From Calditrichia bacterium (GTDB taxonomy: Bacteria; Calditrichota; Calditrichia; RBG-13-44-9; J075), in contig JANQQU010000052.1 of assembly GCA_028284905.1 (NCBI GenBank), positions 45,157 to 109,156 on the forward strand: a stretch of DNA of 64,000 bases, in the 5' to 3' direction. A program made the translations under genes and the position numbers. Of this stretch, positions 46,530 to 55,517 are shown in pieces. The notes under the pieces are model-generated. The model was given only the letters and a program-made list of their open reading frames with translations. It made no database searches and was not told the DNA's origin. How positions within the stretch are numbered: the stretch's first letter is position 1; every line of letters begins with the position of its first letter.

Positions 46530-47885
46530 ATGAAACGTACCAAGAAGAAACTCGCGATTCTTGTCGGCGGTGGTCCTGCACCGGGCATTAACAGTGTAAT
46601 TAGTGCGGCAACCATTCGGGCAGAGCTGGAAGGTGTCGAAGTCGTCGGTATTATGGAAGGTTACAAATGGCTTATGCAGGGCGATATTTCTCACGTAAAG
46701 GAATTGTCAATCGAAAATACCAGTCGTATTCACTTTCGCGGAGGATCTTATCTCGGCACGGCAAGAGATAATCCAACCAAGAATAAAAAGCATCTCGAAT
46801 ATGCCGTAACATCTTTGCTACGCCTGGATGTTGACAAGCTTATTTCTATTGGTGGTGACGATACCGCCTTTAGTGCAATGAATATTGAACAGGCTGCCCA
46901 GGGTCGCATCCACGTCGTGCATGTTCCAAAAACGATCGATAATGACCTCGATCTTCCCCATGGTATTCCGACATTCGGTTACCACACCGCTCGCCACGTT
47001 GGTGTAGATATTGTGCAAAGCCTGATGGTCGATGCGCATACCACCAGCCGCTGGTATTTTGTTATTTCTATGGGACGTAAAGCAGGGCACCTCGCCCTCG
47101 GTATCGGGAAAGCTGCCGGCGCTACCGTTACCCTGATTCCGGAAGAATTCCCCGGAGACAAAATTCGTTTAGATCATATTGTCGATACCCTCATCGGCTC
47201 CATTATCAAACGCCTCAGTTATGGCCGCACCGATGGCGTTGCTGTCCTCGCAGAGGGCCTGATGGAACGCCTGGATCCCGCCGATCTGACAGACCTGGAA
47301 TATGTCGAACGGGATGCCCATGGCCACATTCGCCTCGCGGAAATTAATTTTGGGCACATCCTGAAAAACCGGGTGCGGGAACGCTTAAAAGAAATGGGTA
47401 TCAACATCACAATCGTTGATAAAACCATTGGTTATGAGCTACGTTGTGCGGACCCAATTCCGTTTGATATGGAATATACCCGCGACCTCGGTTTTTGTGC
47501 GGCCCAATATATCCTCGATGGCGGTCATGATGCCATGGTATCAATTCAGGAAGGGCATTTTGTGCCATTGAAATTCGCGGACATTCTCGATCCGAAAACG
47601 AAGCGAACCAAGGTTAGAATGGTCGACGTTACCGCAGAATCTTTTTACATTGCCCGCCGGTATATGCTCCGTTTAAATAAGTATGACTTCGAAGATCCGC
47701 ATGAAATGGCCAAGTTTGCCGCTATCGGACATATGTCTGTAGACGAATTCGAGAAGCGCTTCCGTTATCTGATCGAAGAAGACACCCTATATCAGAAAAC
47801 CCAACCCGATCATTTTTCCGGGCGCGTGTCAGAAAGCAATGCTGCGCATGAAAAAAGTGCGAAGAAAAAGGGAAAAAAAGAATAA
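46530..47885 (+). CDS. pfp: 6-phosphofructokinase, predicted pyrophosphate-dependent
   Basis: This is a 451-residue phosphofructokinase. Phosphoryl-donor loops can be read as LVGGGPAPGINSV (start), GGDD at 108-111 and PKTIDND at 133-139. In the family, a second Asp in GGDD and a Lys in PKTIDND mark the PPi-dependent form, while ATP enzymes have GGDG and PGTIDND. The substrate-binding MGRKAGHLA is at 181. It would run glycolysis reversibly, using PPi instead of ATP. The start has a GAGGGAAAA site. It lies 11 bp upstream of metF, so the two may be co-transcribed. Confidence 0.93.
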   Translation: MKRTKKKLAILVGGGPAPGINSVISAATIRAELEGVEVVGIMEGYKWLMQGDISHVKELSIENTSRIHFRGGSYLGTARDNPTKNKKHLEYAVTSLLRLDVDKLISIGGDDTAFSAMNIEQAAQGRIHVVHVPKTIDNDLDLPHGIPTFGYHTARHVGVDIVQSLMVDAHTTSRWYFVISMGRKAGHLALGIGKAAGATVTLIPEEFPGDKIRLDHIVDTLIGSIIKRLSYGRTDGVAVLAEGLMERLDPADLTDLEYVERDAHGHIRLAEINFGHILKNRVRERLKEMGINITIVDKTIGYELRCADPIPFDMEYTRDLGFCAAQYILDGGHDAMVSIQEGHFVPLKFADILDPKTKRTKVRMVDVTAESFYIARRYMLRLNKYDFEDPHEMAKFAAIGHMSVDEFEKRFRYLIEEDTLYQKTQPDHFSGRVSESNAAHEKSAKKKGKKE

Positions 47886-47896
47886 GGATATTTTGA

Positions 47897-48850
47897 ATGC
47901 ATGTAATTGATGCAATAAATAATGCAAATGATGTATTGCTTTCCCTGGAAATAACGCCCCCGAATAAGGGAACGCACATCAATGACCTGTACGAAACATT
48001 AGACACGCTGATGCCTTTTAAACCGGCATTTATTAATGTAACATATCATCAACCGCAAGTAGTCTATGAAGAAGTAAATGATGTTATTTATCGCGTTCCG
48101 AAACGTAAGAAGCCGGGTACTGTAGGGATTTGTGCAGCGCTCGGCAACCGGTATGATATCGATACGGTACCGCATTTCATCTGTGGTGGTTTCTCGAAGT
48201 TCGAAACCGAAGACGCATTAATTGACCTTCATTATTTGGGCATCGAAAACATTCTCGCTTTGCGAGGAGACCCTGCCCATGGAGAGCGGAATTTTATTCC
48301 GAATCGCGATGGCCACCGTTACGCCAGCGAATTGGTAAAGCAGATTGATGGTATGAATCGCGGTATTTATCTGGAAGATTTGGAAGACGCTCAGCCAACG
48401 AACTTCTGTATCGGGGTGGCCGGTTATCCGGAAAAACATTTTGAGGCGCCGAATATCGACAAGGATATGCTTACCCTGAAACACAAGGTCGAGCAAGGCG
48501 CGCATTATATCATGACGCAAATGTTTTTCAGCTTCGAAGTCTATAAATCCTTCGTGGAAAAAGCACGCAGTATTGGGATAAATGTGCCGATCATTCCCGG
48601 CATTAAGCCGTTGAGTACTATTAATCAATTAAACACGATCCCACGATATTTTCATACCAATATTCCCAATCCAATTGTAGAAGCAATGGAAAGTGCCCGT
48701 ACTAAAGAACAAGTGCGCAAAGCCGGCATTAAAAAGATTGCCGAGCTCTGCCGGCAACTGCTGGATTACGATGTTCCCGGGATGCATATCTATTCCATGG
48801 GACGAGGCACCGCTACCCGCGATCTCCTCAAGTTAATGCTCGGTAAATAG
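47897..48850 (+). CDS. metF: Methylenetetrahydrofolate reductase
   Basis: This is a 317-residue TIM-barrel flavoprotein that reduces 5,10-methylene-THF to 5-methyl-THF for methionine synthesis. Family wording includes LLSLEITPPNKG, the FAD-site region LGIENILALRGDPAHGER and the substrate-side IMTQMFFSFEVYKSFVEKA. Residue E18 in the LEITPP run fits the catalytic Glu position. With glyA in the same stretch it forms part of one-carbon metabolism. It ends at a strong terminator. Confidence 0.95.
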   Translation: MHVIDAINNANDVLLSLEITPPNKGTHINDLYETLDTLMPFKPAFINVTYHQPQVVYEEVNDVIYRVPKRKKPGTVGICAALGNRYDIDTVPHFICGGFSKFETEDALIDLHYLGIENILALRGDPAHGERNFIPNRDGHRYASELVKQIDGMNRGIYLEDLEDAQPTNFCIGVAGYPEKHFEAPNIDKDMLTLKHKVEQGAHYIMTQMFFSFEVYKSFVEKARSIGINVPIIPGIKPLSTINQLNTIPRYFHTNIPNPIVEAMESARTKEQVRKAGIKKIAELCRQLLDYDVPGMHIYSMGRGTATRDLLKLMLGK

Positions 48851-48856
48851 ATTTAC

Positions 48857-48887
48857 CCCGGGTGAAGTAATCTTCACCCGGGTTTTT
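48857..48887 (+). terminator. Intrinsic terminator after metF
   Basis: An 11-bp perfect stem (cccgggtgaag with cttcacccggg) closes a 4-base loop and runs into tttttctt. Confidence 0.92.
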
Positions 48888-49129
48888 CTTCCTCTCTTCA
48901 CAATCAAGCCCATAAAACAAAATTTAACAGACACTTAGACGATTACATGCATATTGTCCCACTAAAATATTTAACCTATTTTCGACATAAGTGCATGAGA
49001 ATTAATGCAATTTCACATTCAGCGAAATTTCACTGGGAGTTAATTTTTTTCATTTGAAATCCATTTTCTTTTTTGTAACTTTGCGCAACTTTGACGATAT
49101 GAGCAGACAAAATCTAAGGGAGATATATA

Positions 49130-50326
49130 TTGGATATCTATGCGAAGTGTAAAGAGTTCACGAAGGCTGACGATTACAAAAAACAAGGCTTATATCCTTA
49201 CTTTATTCCGATTTCGGAAAATCATGGCAATCGTGTTGTAATGAATGGCAAGGAAATCCTGATGGTTGGCTCGAATAATTACCTCGGCTTAACCAAGGAT
49301 CCCCGGGTACAGGAAGCAGCGATTAAAGCGATCGAAAAGTATGGCACCAGCTGTTCCGGCTCCCGTTTTCTGAATGGCACATACGAGCTGCATCAGGAAC
49401 TGGAAGCCCGCCTGGCAAAATTCGTTAATAAAGAAGCAGCACTTGTAATGGGAACTGGGTATCAAACAAATGCCGGTGCAATTTCCACCCTTATGGAAGA
49501 GCGCATGATTCTCATTACGGATAAAACAAACCACTCCAGTATTTTTGATGGCGTTTTTCTCGGTATGGCACTGAATCGCCGGGTAACCATCAAACGTTAT
49601 CAGCATAACGATATGGAAGACCTCAAGCGGGTTTTCGAGAACCTCGACCCCAAACTGCCGAAATTGATCGTTACTGATGGTGTTTTCAGTATGGAAGGTG
49701 ATGTGGTAAACTTGCCGGAGATGGTCAAGCTTTGCAAAGAACATAACTGCGGCATCTATCTGGATGATGCCCATGGTCTCGGCGTCGTTGGTGATACCGG
49801 CCGTGGCACAATGGAGCATTATGGCCTCTTCGATGAAGTAGATACAATGATGTGTACTTTCAGTAAAACCTTCTCTTCTTTGGGAGGATTTGTTGCTGGC
49901 CGTCGTGAAGACATTAACTACATCCAGCACTTCTCACGCCAGTTGATTTTCAGTGCGGCAATTCCCCCGGCAAATGCGGCGGCGGTATTGGCTTCTCTGG
50001 ATATCCTGGAGAAAGAGCCGGAGCGCGTAACCCGCCTGCAAACAATTGGCGCAACCATGCGTCGGGAATTCCAGGCCATGGGCTTCGATACCGGTGAATC
50101 GGAAACACCGATCGTTCCGATTCTTGTGCGTGATTTTGATAAGACTTTTGCGTTCTGGACTGCCCTGTTTGAGAATGGCGTCTACACAAATGCGGTAGTG
50201 CCTCCGGGCGTTCCTGCAGACCGCTCATTGTTACGTACCAGCTATATGGCGACACATACCGACGAAGATCTTGACCAGGTATTAAGCCTTTTCAAGAAAA
50301 TCGGAACGTCAATGGGAATTATCTAA
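49130..50326 (+). CDS. spt: Serine palmitoyltransferase-like alpha-oxoamine synthase
   Basis: This is a 398-residue PLP enzyme. The wording is that of Bacteroidota serine palmitoyltransferases rather than KBL or BioF: YPYFIPISENHGN, LMVGSNNYLGLTKDPRV, YGTSCSGSRFLNGTYELH, FSMEGDVVNLPEMVKL, DDAHGLGVVGDTGRGT. The PLP Lys lies in CTFSKTFSSLGGF. It would condense serine with a fatty acyl thioester to make 3-ketosphinganine, the first step of sphingolipid synthesis. The start is TTG at 49130, 7 bases after GGGAG. A GNAT gene with a possible ceramide-synthase role follows. KBL activity remains an alternative. Confidence 0.85.
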   Translation: MDIYAKCKEFTKADDYKKQGLYPYFIPISENHGNRVVMNGKEILMVGSNNYLGLTKDPRVQEAAIKAIEKYGTSCSGSRFLNGTYELHQELEARLAKFVNKEAALVMGTGYQTNAGAISTLMEERMILITDKTNHSSIFDGVFLGMALNRRVTIKRYQHNDMEDLKRVFENLDPKLPKLIVTDGVFSMEGDVVNLPEMVKLCKEHNCGIYLDDAHGLGVVGDTGRGTMEHYGLFDEVDTMMCTFSKTFSSLGGFVAGRREDINYIQHFSRQLIFSAAIPPANAAAVLASLDILEKEPERVTRLQTIGATMRREFQAMGFDTGESETPIVPILVRDFDKTFAFWTALFENGVYTNAVVPPGVPADRSLLRTSYMATHTDEDLDQVLSLFKKIGTSMGII

Positions 50327-50362
50327 TTTCCTGATTTATCGCTATTAATTTGACCAACTTTT

Positions 50363-50396
50363 AACTCCCTGCTCATTTCGGGCAGGGAGTTTTCAT
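50363..50396 (+). terminator. Intrinsic terminator after spt
   Basis: A 9-10-bp stem (actccctgc with gcagggagt) with a 9-base loop is followed by tttcatttt. Confidence 0.85.
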
Positions 50397-50499
50397 TTTG
50401 CAGCACCGCCAGTTTCGTCTATGCTTATTTACAGTTGGACAAAATTCGGAAAATCAGTATATTCTTGCCGTTCATATATAAACACCCCCAGGAGGTACA

Positions 50500-51630
50500 G
50501 TGAGTAATTCTATAGAAGTCCGTCCGGTGAAATCCAAAAGCGATTTAATGAAATTCATTAAATTACCCTGGAAAATTTATAAAGATGATCCCCACTGGGT
50601 GCCTCGCCTCCTGATGGATCGCAAGAAGCTATTTAATCGAGACAAAAATCCTTTTTTTAAGCGGAATCCCGCGGAGTTTTATATTGCCGTTCGTAATGGT
50701 GAGGTTGTCGGAAGGATTGCTGCCATTGTCAATAATGAACACAATGAATTTCACAATGAGAACACCGGCTTTTTTGGATTTCTCGAAGCCGTAAATGATG
50801 CGGATGTTTTTGAAGCATTGTTGGATAGTGCAAAAGCCTGGCTCAAGGAAAAAGGCTACGATAAAATGATGGGGCCGATGAATCCCAGCACCAATGATGA
50901 AGTCGGTTTTTTGCTCGACGGCTATGATTCGCCCCCGTTTATGATGATGCAGCATACCCCGAAATATTACATCGAATTGATGGACAAACTAGGCTATCAA
51001 AAAGCGAAAGATCTTTTCGCTTATTTAGTAGACAAAGACTCTTTTACGTTTAATCAGAAGTTACAGCGGGTGAGCAAGCGGATTGAAAGGAAACACCCCA
51101 TGAAAGTCCGCCCGGTGAACATGAAAGACTTCCGCAATGAGCTGGAAAAAGTGCGCACAATTTATAATGATGCCTGGGAGCCAAACTGGGGATTTGTCCC
51201 GATGCAAAAGGAAGAGTTTGATTATGTCGCCAACGATTTCAAACAGATCATTGATCCACGGGTTGCCCTGATTGGTGAATATGACGGCGAAGCAGTCGGT
51301 TTCCTTTTGGCCTTGCCGGATTATAACCAGGTCTTCAAAAAAATTCCCAGTGGCAAATTGCTTCCCTTTGGATTTTTGACTTTCCTGACTCAGAAGAAGA
51401 AGATCAACCGGGTGCGAATTATAATTCTCGGTATTAAACGGGCTTATCAACCCCACGGTCTTGGTGCGTTGTTCTATAAGGAGATATTGGAGCGCGCCGT
51501 TCCCATTGGATATCACTCCGGAGAAATGTCCTGGATTTTAGAAGATAATGATTTGATGAATAAATCTGCGCAACTATTAGGCGGGGAAGTTCATAAAAAA
51601 TATCGCATATACGAATCGCCGATTTCATAA
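50500..51630 (+). CDS. GNAT-fold N-acyltransferase-like protein, candidate bacterial ceramide synthase
   Basis: This is a 376-residue protein of the YghO-like GNAT group. It opens SDLMKFIKLPWKIYKDDPHW and continues RNGEVVGRIAAIVNNEHNEF and MGPMNPSTNDEVGFLLDG. A second acyltransferase-like half has YKEILERAVPIGYHSGEMSW near the end. In Caulobacter the ceramide synthase acting with Spt is a GNAT-fold protein. The adjacency here to a serine palmitoyltransferase makes the same role plausible, but that is inference. The start is GTG with AGGAGG. A terminator lies between this gene and spt, so they may be transcribed separately. Confidence 0.75.
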   Translation: MSNSIEVRPVKSKSDLMKFIKLPWKIYKDDPHWVPRLLMDRKKLFNRDKNPFFKRNPAEFYIAVRNGEVVGRIAAIVNNEHNEFHNENTGFFGFLEAVNDADVFEALLDSAKAWLKEKGYDKMMGPMNPSTNDEVGFLLDGYDSPPFMMMQHTPKYYIELMDKLGYQKAKDLFAYLVDKDSFTFNQKLQRVSKRIERKHPMKVRPVNMKDFRNELEKVRTIYNDAWEPNWGFVPMQKEEFDYVANDFKQIIDPRVALIGEYDGEAVGFLLALPDYNQVFKKIPSGKLLPFGFLTFLTQKKKINRVRIIILGIKRAYQPHGLGALFYKEILERAVPIGYHSGEMSWILEDNDLMNKSAQLLGGEVHKKYRIYESPIS

Positions 51631-51636
51631 AAACAG

Positions 51637-51660
51637 AAAACGCCCGCGAACGGGCGTTTT
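51637..51660. terminator. Bidirectional-type intrinsic terminator
   Basis: A 10-bp perfect stem (aaaacgcccg with cgggcgtttt) closes a cgaa loop between two convergent genes, the GNAT gene and the STAND NTPase gene. Both ends are A/T tracts, so it can work on either strand. Confidence 0.9.
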
Positions 51661-51703
51661 CCACTTTACAACACTACCACAGTGCTTCTAATTTTTTTTC
51701 ATA

Positions 51704-54700
51704 CTATTGGGCATTATAAAAAATTTCCGATATCATCCCGCTGGCTTTATCCGCAGGAATAATCGCATGCTCGCCCCAATTGACCCCGATTCGGGAAATC
51801 TTCTCTAAGCAATTGGTTAACAATGCCTGGAATGTATCCGGGCCAAGTTCCTGATGGCAGGCAACCAGGTTCGAGAGCACTCGTTCCACAAACTCTTTCT
51901 GGGCGGTCTCTTGGAAATAGAGTAATATTTCCACCTGTTTACCAATCGCCATTGTATGGTCTTTTCGTTCAAACTCTATCGAGCTAATATTACCCAGCGA
52001 TTGGGCGAAATGGAACAGATCGCCAATTTGCTCGAAGAATGATAAGGATTCCTTATAACATTTTAAGGCTTGCTCCCAATTGCCACTATCATGGTAAATA
52101 TTCCCCAACTGATAGAGGATATGCCCGATACCTTCCGGGTCATTTACCTCGGAATATTTTTCGTAGGCATTTTTATACATCACCATCGATTCTTGTAACT
52201 TACGAGTGGCACGGAGTATTTTTCCTTGTGCGCGATAAGCTTTCGCTGTGCCGGCAACATCGTTAAGTTTCTCAAATATATCCAGCGACTTTTGGTAATA
52301 TCCGATGGCGCCGTCCATATTCTTTTGCGCTTGCTTGATGTCGCCAATCTTAAAGTAGATTTGTGCAATTCCAGCTGGCTCGTTTAATTCTTCCCGCATT
52401 AAAATCGATCGCTCAAAAACTTCCATCGCATATTCATACTGCTCCTGATCGAGATAAATATCGCCAATCAATTCATAAATCCGGGCGATACCGTGCGTAT
52501 CTCCCTGGCGTTCTTTTATCTCCAATGAACGATCGAACATATCCAGAGATCTTTCCCACTCCTGCATGGCGCGATAAACCAGGGCCATACGGCTGAAAGC
52601 ATCTCCAACTTCCGCGGTATTCTCAATTTTCTCATATAACTCCTGGGATTTTTGATAATATCCCATAGCAGTTTCCCAGTCTTCCCGACCATGAAAATTG
52701 ATACCGATATTTTTGTAAACCGAGGCCATGCCGGGAATATCTTCCGCCCGCTCGAAAACATCCTGCGCTTCCTGATAAAATTCCATGGCATTATCCCATT
52801 CATCGCGCTTCTGATAAATGTTGCCAATTCGTTCGTAAGCGCCGGCAGCGCCCAACCAGTCGTTGTTCTTTTCCCGAATGCGCATTTCTTTATAATAAAG
52901 GCCGATCGCTTCGTTTAATGCATTCGTTTCTTCCCGGATGCCACCCAATGCCTTTAGCGCTTCCGAAGTGCCCTGGTGGTCATTCAATTCTTCGCTGGTA
53001 GTAAGGGCTTTTTCATACTGCTCATAAGCGGCATCCCAACGGCTATAGCTGCTAAAAATGCCGCCGATATGATTATAAACTTTATAAGCGCCGTCCAGTT
53101 TACCTTTTTGCTCGTAGATAATTACCGCTTGCTCAAGAAACTCCAGGGCCGGTTCCAGCTCGCCCTTGCCAAGATGAATTTCTCCAAGATTACAATAACT
53201 ATCCGCCACACCTAATGTGTCATTGACGGCTTCAAACTTTTGCAGTGCTTCTTCCAATAGCTGGAAACTTTGATTGGTTTTTCCATTCATCTGGGAAATA
53301 CGGCTCAATCCGTAAAGAATGGGGCCCTGCAGTGCTTCCGGTGGAGAGAGATTTTCACAGGAGAGAAAATCTTCTTCTGCTTCTTTTAACAAACCGCTGA
53401 ACATGTAAAATTTGCCGCGATTGTACAGAACATTCACCTTTCCCTGATCATTATCAATCAGGTCAAAATTTACATCTTTTAGAATGTCCAAAATTTGGTT
53501 TACGTATATGTCATTGCTTTCGACTTGTCCCATCACCGGTTCCAGCAGACGAACAGCTTCTTCCTCCCGTTCTCCCCGTTGAAAGTGACGTGCTCCTTCA
53601 ACTGCATCGACCATATCATGCTGCTTTTCAAAGCGCTCGCGGTAAAGTTGACCGGCATTGTTGTGCAAAATTCTTCGAATTTGCACGGACTCAAGTTTAT
53701 CATAATAAAAGCTTCGCAGACTATCATGGAGATGATAACGATGCAGATTGCTGTCGTAAGAAATCAGCTCATAGTTCTCGACTAATCTTTCCAACAGTAA
53801 CTGAAAATAGCTGCTGCCAATCTTCTCATAGTTTTCCGCAAAGCAATTTTCCTCTTCTGCCATACCGAATAAGGAAATAGCTTTCAATACAGTATTTAGG
53901 CGGCTGTCGGCGCGTTCCAGTGAATCATATAAATGCCCGCAGAGATAATTAAGCATTTTCTCCGGTACTTTCGGCATGTATTCTACAAAGCGTTCCAGCT
54001 CCGTATCAGTATGTTTTTCCAATTGCCACCAGTTGCGGAAAAACAACATAAACATTGGGTTACCAAGAATTTTTTTCGCTAATGCCCGTGCAACTGTCTT
54101 GGGCAAGTTTAGTCCCCATTTATCCCGCAACAGGGCATTGCTCTCGGCAACGGAAAGACCTTTATAATGAAAGTGAGTAATGTTTGAAAGTGGAAGATCC
54201 TGTGGTTTTTCCCGGGAAATAATCAATAATTTACCGGTAAAGCCCTCTGCATCGGAAATTGCCCGCCAGAACTTTTGCAACAGTTCACTCAGCCGTTCGT
54301 CCAGCACATGATGAAAATCGTCCAGCACGTAAATGCCGCGAGAGTTAGCGAGCATTCCGGCAAGGTCTTCATCATAAACATCAGCATTTTCCAGCTCCTG
54401 GCTCTCCAGAAATGCCGTAAGGCTGCTGGTAAAAGCTTCGTAATCCGAGACAACTTCCATAAAGCGATAATAGTAAACATCTTTGACGGCAACTTCTTCG
54501 TTCGCGACCTGATTATTAATATACGCCGAGATCAGGGCGGACTTGCCACAGCCAGCAGCGCCGGTAATGCATAAGAAAGAAGAATCCTTTAAGCTTGATT
54601 CAATTTTTCGCAATCCACGGACCGGCAGAACAAATTCATGCTGATTCCAATAAACCAGCTGACCAGACTGATTGTTTTTAAAATAAACAACTTCCAGTGC

Positions 54701-55234
54701 GGAATCTTCTCCGTGCGAACTTTCGTCTTCCTCCGGAACATGTTTGCCGTTTTTGCTGGTTAAAAAGCCAGACAGTTCGTCACGGGCATCATCATTTAAA
54801 TCCCATTGCCCTTTACGGAGATGTTCTTTGTAGGCTGCAAAGATTGAGTTGGATAATTCCTCATCATCGGCGACGCGACGCCGGAAACTACCCAAAAATA
54901 GCGGTACAATTTTTTTCGCATTCTTTCGGCTAATCACCTCGGAGAATCTGGCGACAAAATATTCACTATCTAACGGTTGTCCTGTTTCAAGAAACTGATC
55001 AAAATTTTCAGCATTATCGTTCTTTTGCAGAGCGTCCAAAATCCTCTTTTTAGTTTGGCTACTCTTTAAAATGTTTTTAGCGCCTTCATCAATACTTTCA
55101 AAGAAGACTTTATTCACAGCACTTTCATTCAGGTTTGCGGTGTTTTCGTTCGCCAGATCATAGAGCAAAAAGGCTATAATGTCTTGCGAAACGGCCTCCA
55201 GAGTTGGTGATGCAAAAAAAGCAACGAAATTCAT
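51704..55234 (-). CDS. STAND-type NTPase with C-terminal TPR array
   Basis: This is a 1176-residue protein. Residues about 1-175 are a helical N-terminal region with no family I recognise. Residues about 200-480 are a STAND/NACHT-like NTPase with Walker A GAAGCGKSALI at 225 and Walker B GIYVLDDFHHVLD at 300. A winged-helix-like segment lies at about 430-540. From about 600 to 1110 a long chain of tetratricopeptide repeats follows, for example AMEFYQEAQDVFERAEDI and AMEVFERSILMREELNEPAG. Proteins of this class act as signal switches and include phage sensors. No nuclease, TIR or other effector domain is visible, so a defence role is speculative. Confidence 0.85.
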   Translation of the reverse strand: MNFVAFFASPTLEAVSQDIIAFLLYDLANENTANLNESAVNKVFFESIDEGAKNILKSSQTKKRILDALQKNDNAENFDQFLETGQPLDSEYFVARFSEVISRKNAKKIVPLFLGSFRRRVADDEELSNSIFAAYKEHLRKGQWDLNDDARDELSGFLTSKNGKHVPEEDESSHGEDSALEVVYFKNNQSGQLVYWNQHEFVLPVRGLRKIESSLKDSSFLCITGAAGCGKSALISAYINNQVANEEVAVKDVYYYRFMEVVSDYEAFTSSLTAFLESQELENADVYDEDLAGMLANSRGIYVLDDFHHVLDERLSELLQKFWRAISDAEGFTGKLLIISREKPQDLPLSNITHFHYKGLSVAESNALLRDKWGLNLPKTVARALAKKILGNPMFMLFFRNWWQLEKHTDTELERFVEYMPKVPEKMLNYLCGHLYDSLERADSRLNTVLKAISLFGMAEEENCFAENYEKIGSSYFQLLLERLVENYELISYDSNLHRYHLHDSLRSFYYDKLESVQIRRILHNNAGQLYRERFEKQHDMVDAVEGARHFQRGEREEEAVRLLEPVMGQVESNDIYVNQILDILKDVNFDLIDNDQGKVNVLYNRGKFYMFSGLLKEAEEDFLSCENLSPPEALQGPILYGLSRISQMNGKTNQSFQLLEEALQKFEAVNDTLGVADSYCNLGEIHLGKGELEPALEFLEQAVIIYEQKGKLDGAYKVYNHIGGIFSSYSRWDAAYEQYEKALTTSEELNDHQGTSEALKALGGIREETNALNEAIGLYYKEMRIREKNNDWLGAAGAYERIGNIYQKRDEWDNAMEFYQEAQDVFERAEDIPGMASVYKNIGINFHGREDWETAMGYYQKSQELYEKIENTAEVGDAFSRMALVYRAMQEWERSLDMFDRSLEIKERQGDTHGIARIYELIGDIYLDQEQYEYAMEVFERSILMREELNEPAGIAQIYFKIGDIKQAQKNMDGAIGYYQKSLDIFEKLNDVAGTAKAYRAQGKILRATRKLQESMVMYKNAYEKYSEVNDPEGIGHILYQLGNIYHDSGNWEQALKCYKESLSFFEQIGDLFHFAQSLGNISSIEFERKDHTMAIGKQVEILLYFQETAQKEFVERVLSNLVACHQELGPDTFQALLTNCLEKISRIGVNWGEHAIIPADKASGMISEIFYNAQ

Positions 55235-55517
55235 ATGTAAAAATTCCTCTTGGATTAATCTAGTGCTTACCTATTCCTCAGATTATAATCCCCAGTAAAA
55301 TCATGCTTACGAATTTGCTTCAAAAATTGTTTTTGAAGAAGATTCATTTCACAAATCAGCAAATCATTAATTTAAATTATTCCGTCTCCCTGAAATCATT
55401 TTCATTTATCAGCTTTGAAATCAAGCGTGTACAAGTGCTTGCATTACTGAAAAGTCTGCCGTATTTTCATCGCGATTGAGGTAATATAGCGAATTTTTTT
55501 CCATGAGGAGAGCGGGC

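Noticed and set aside
49289..49930. 213-residue minus-strand frame within the serine palmitoyltransferase gene
   Set aside because: It is an antisense shadow; the plus-strand frame has full family motifs.
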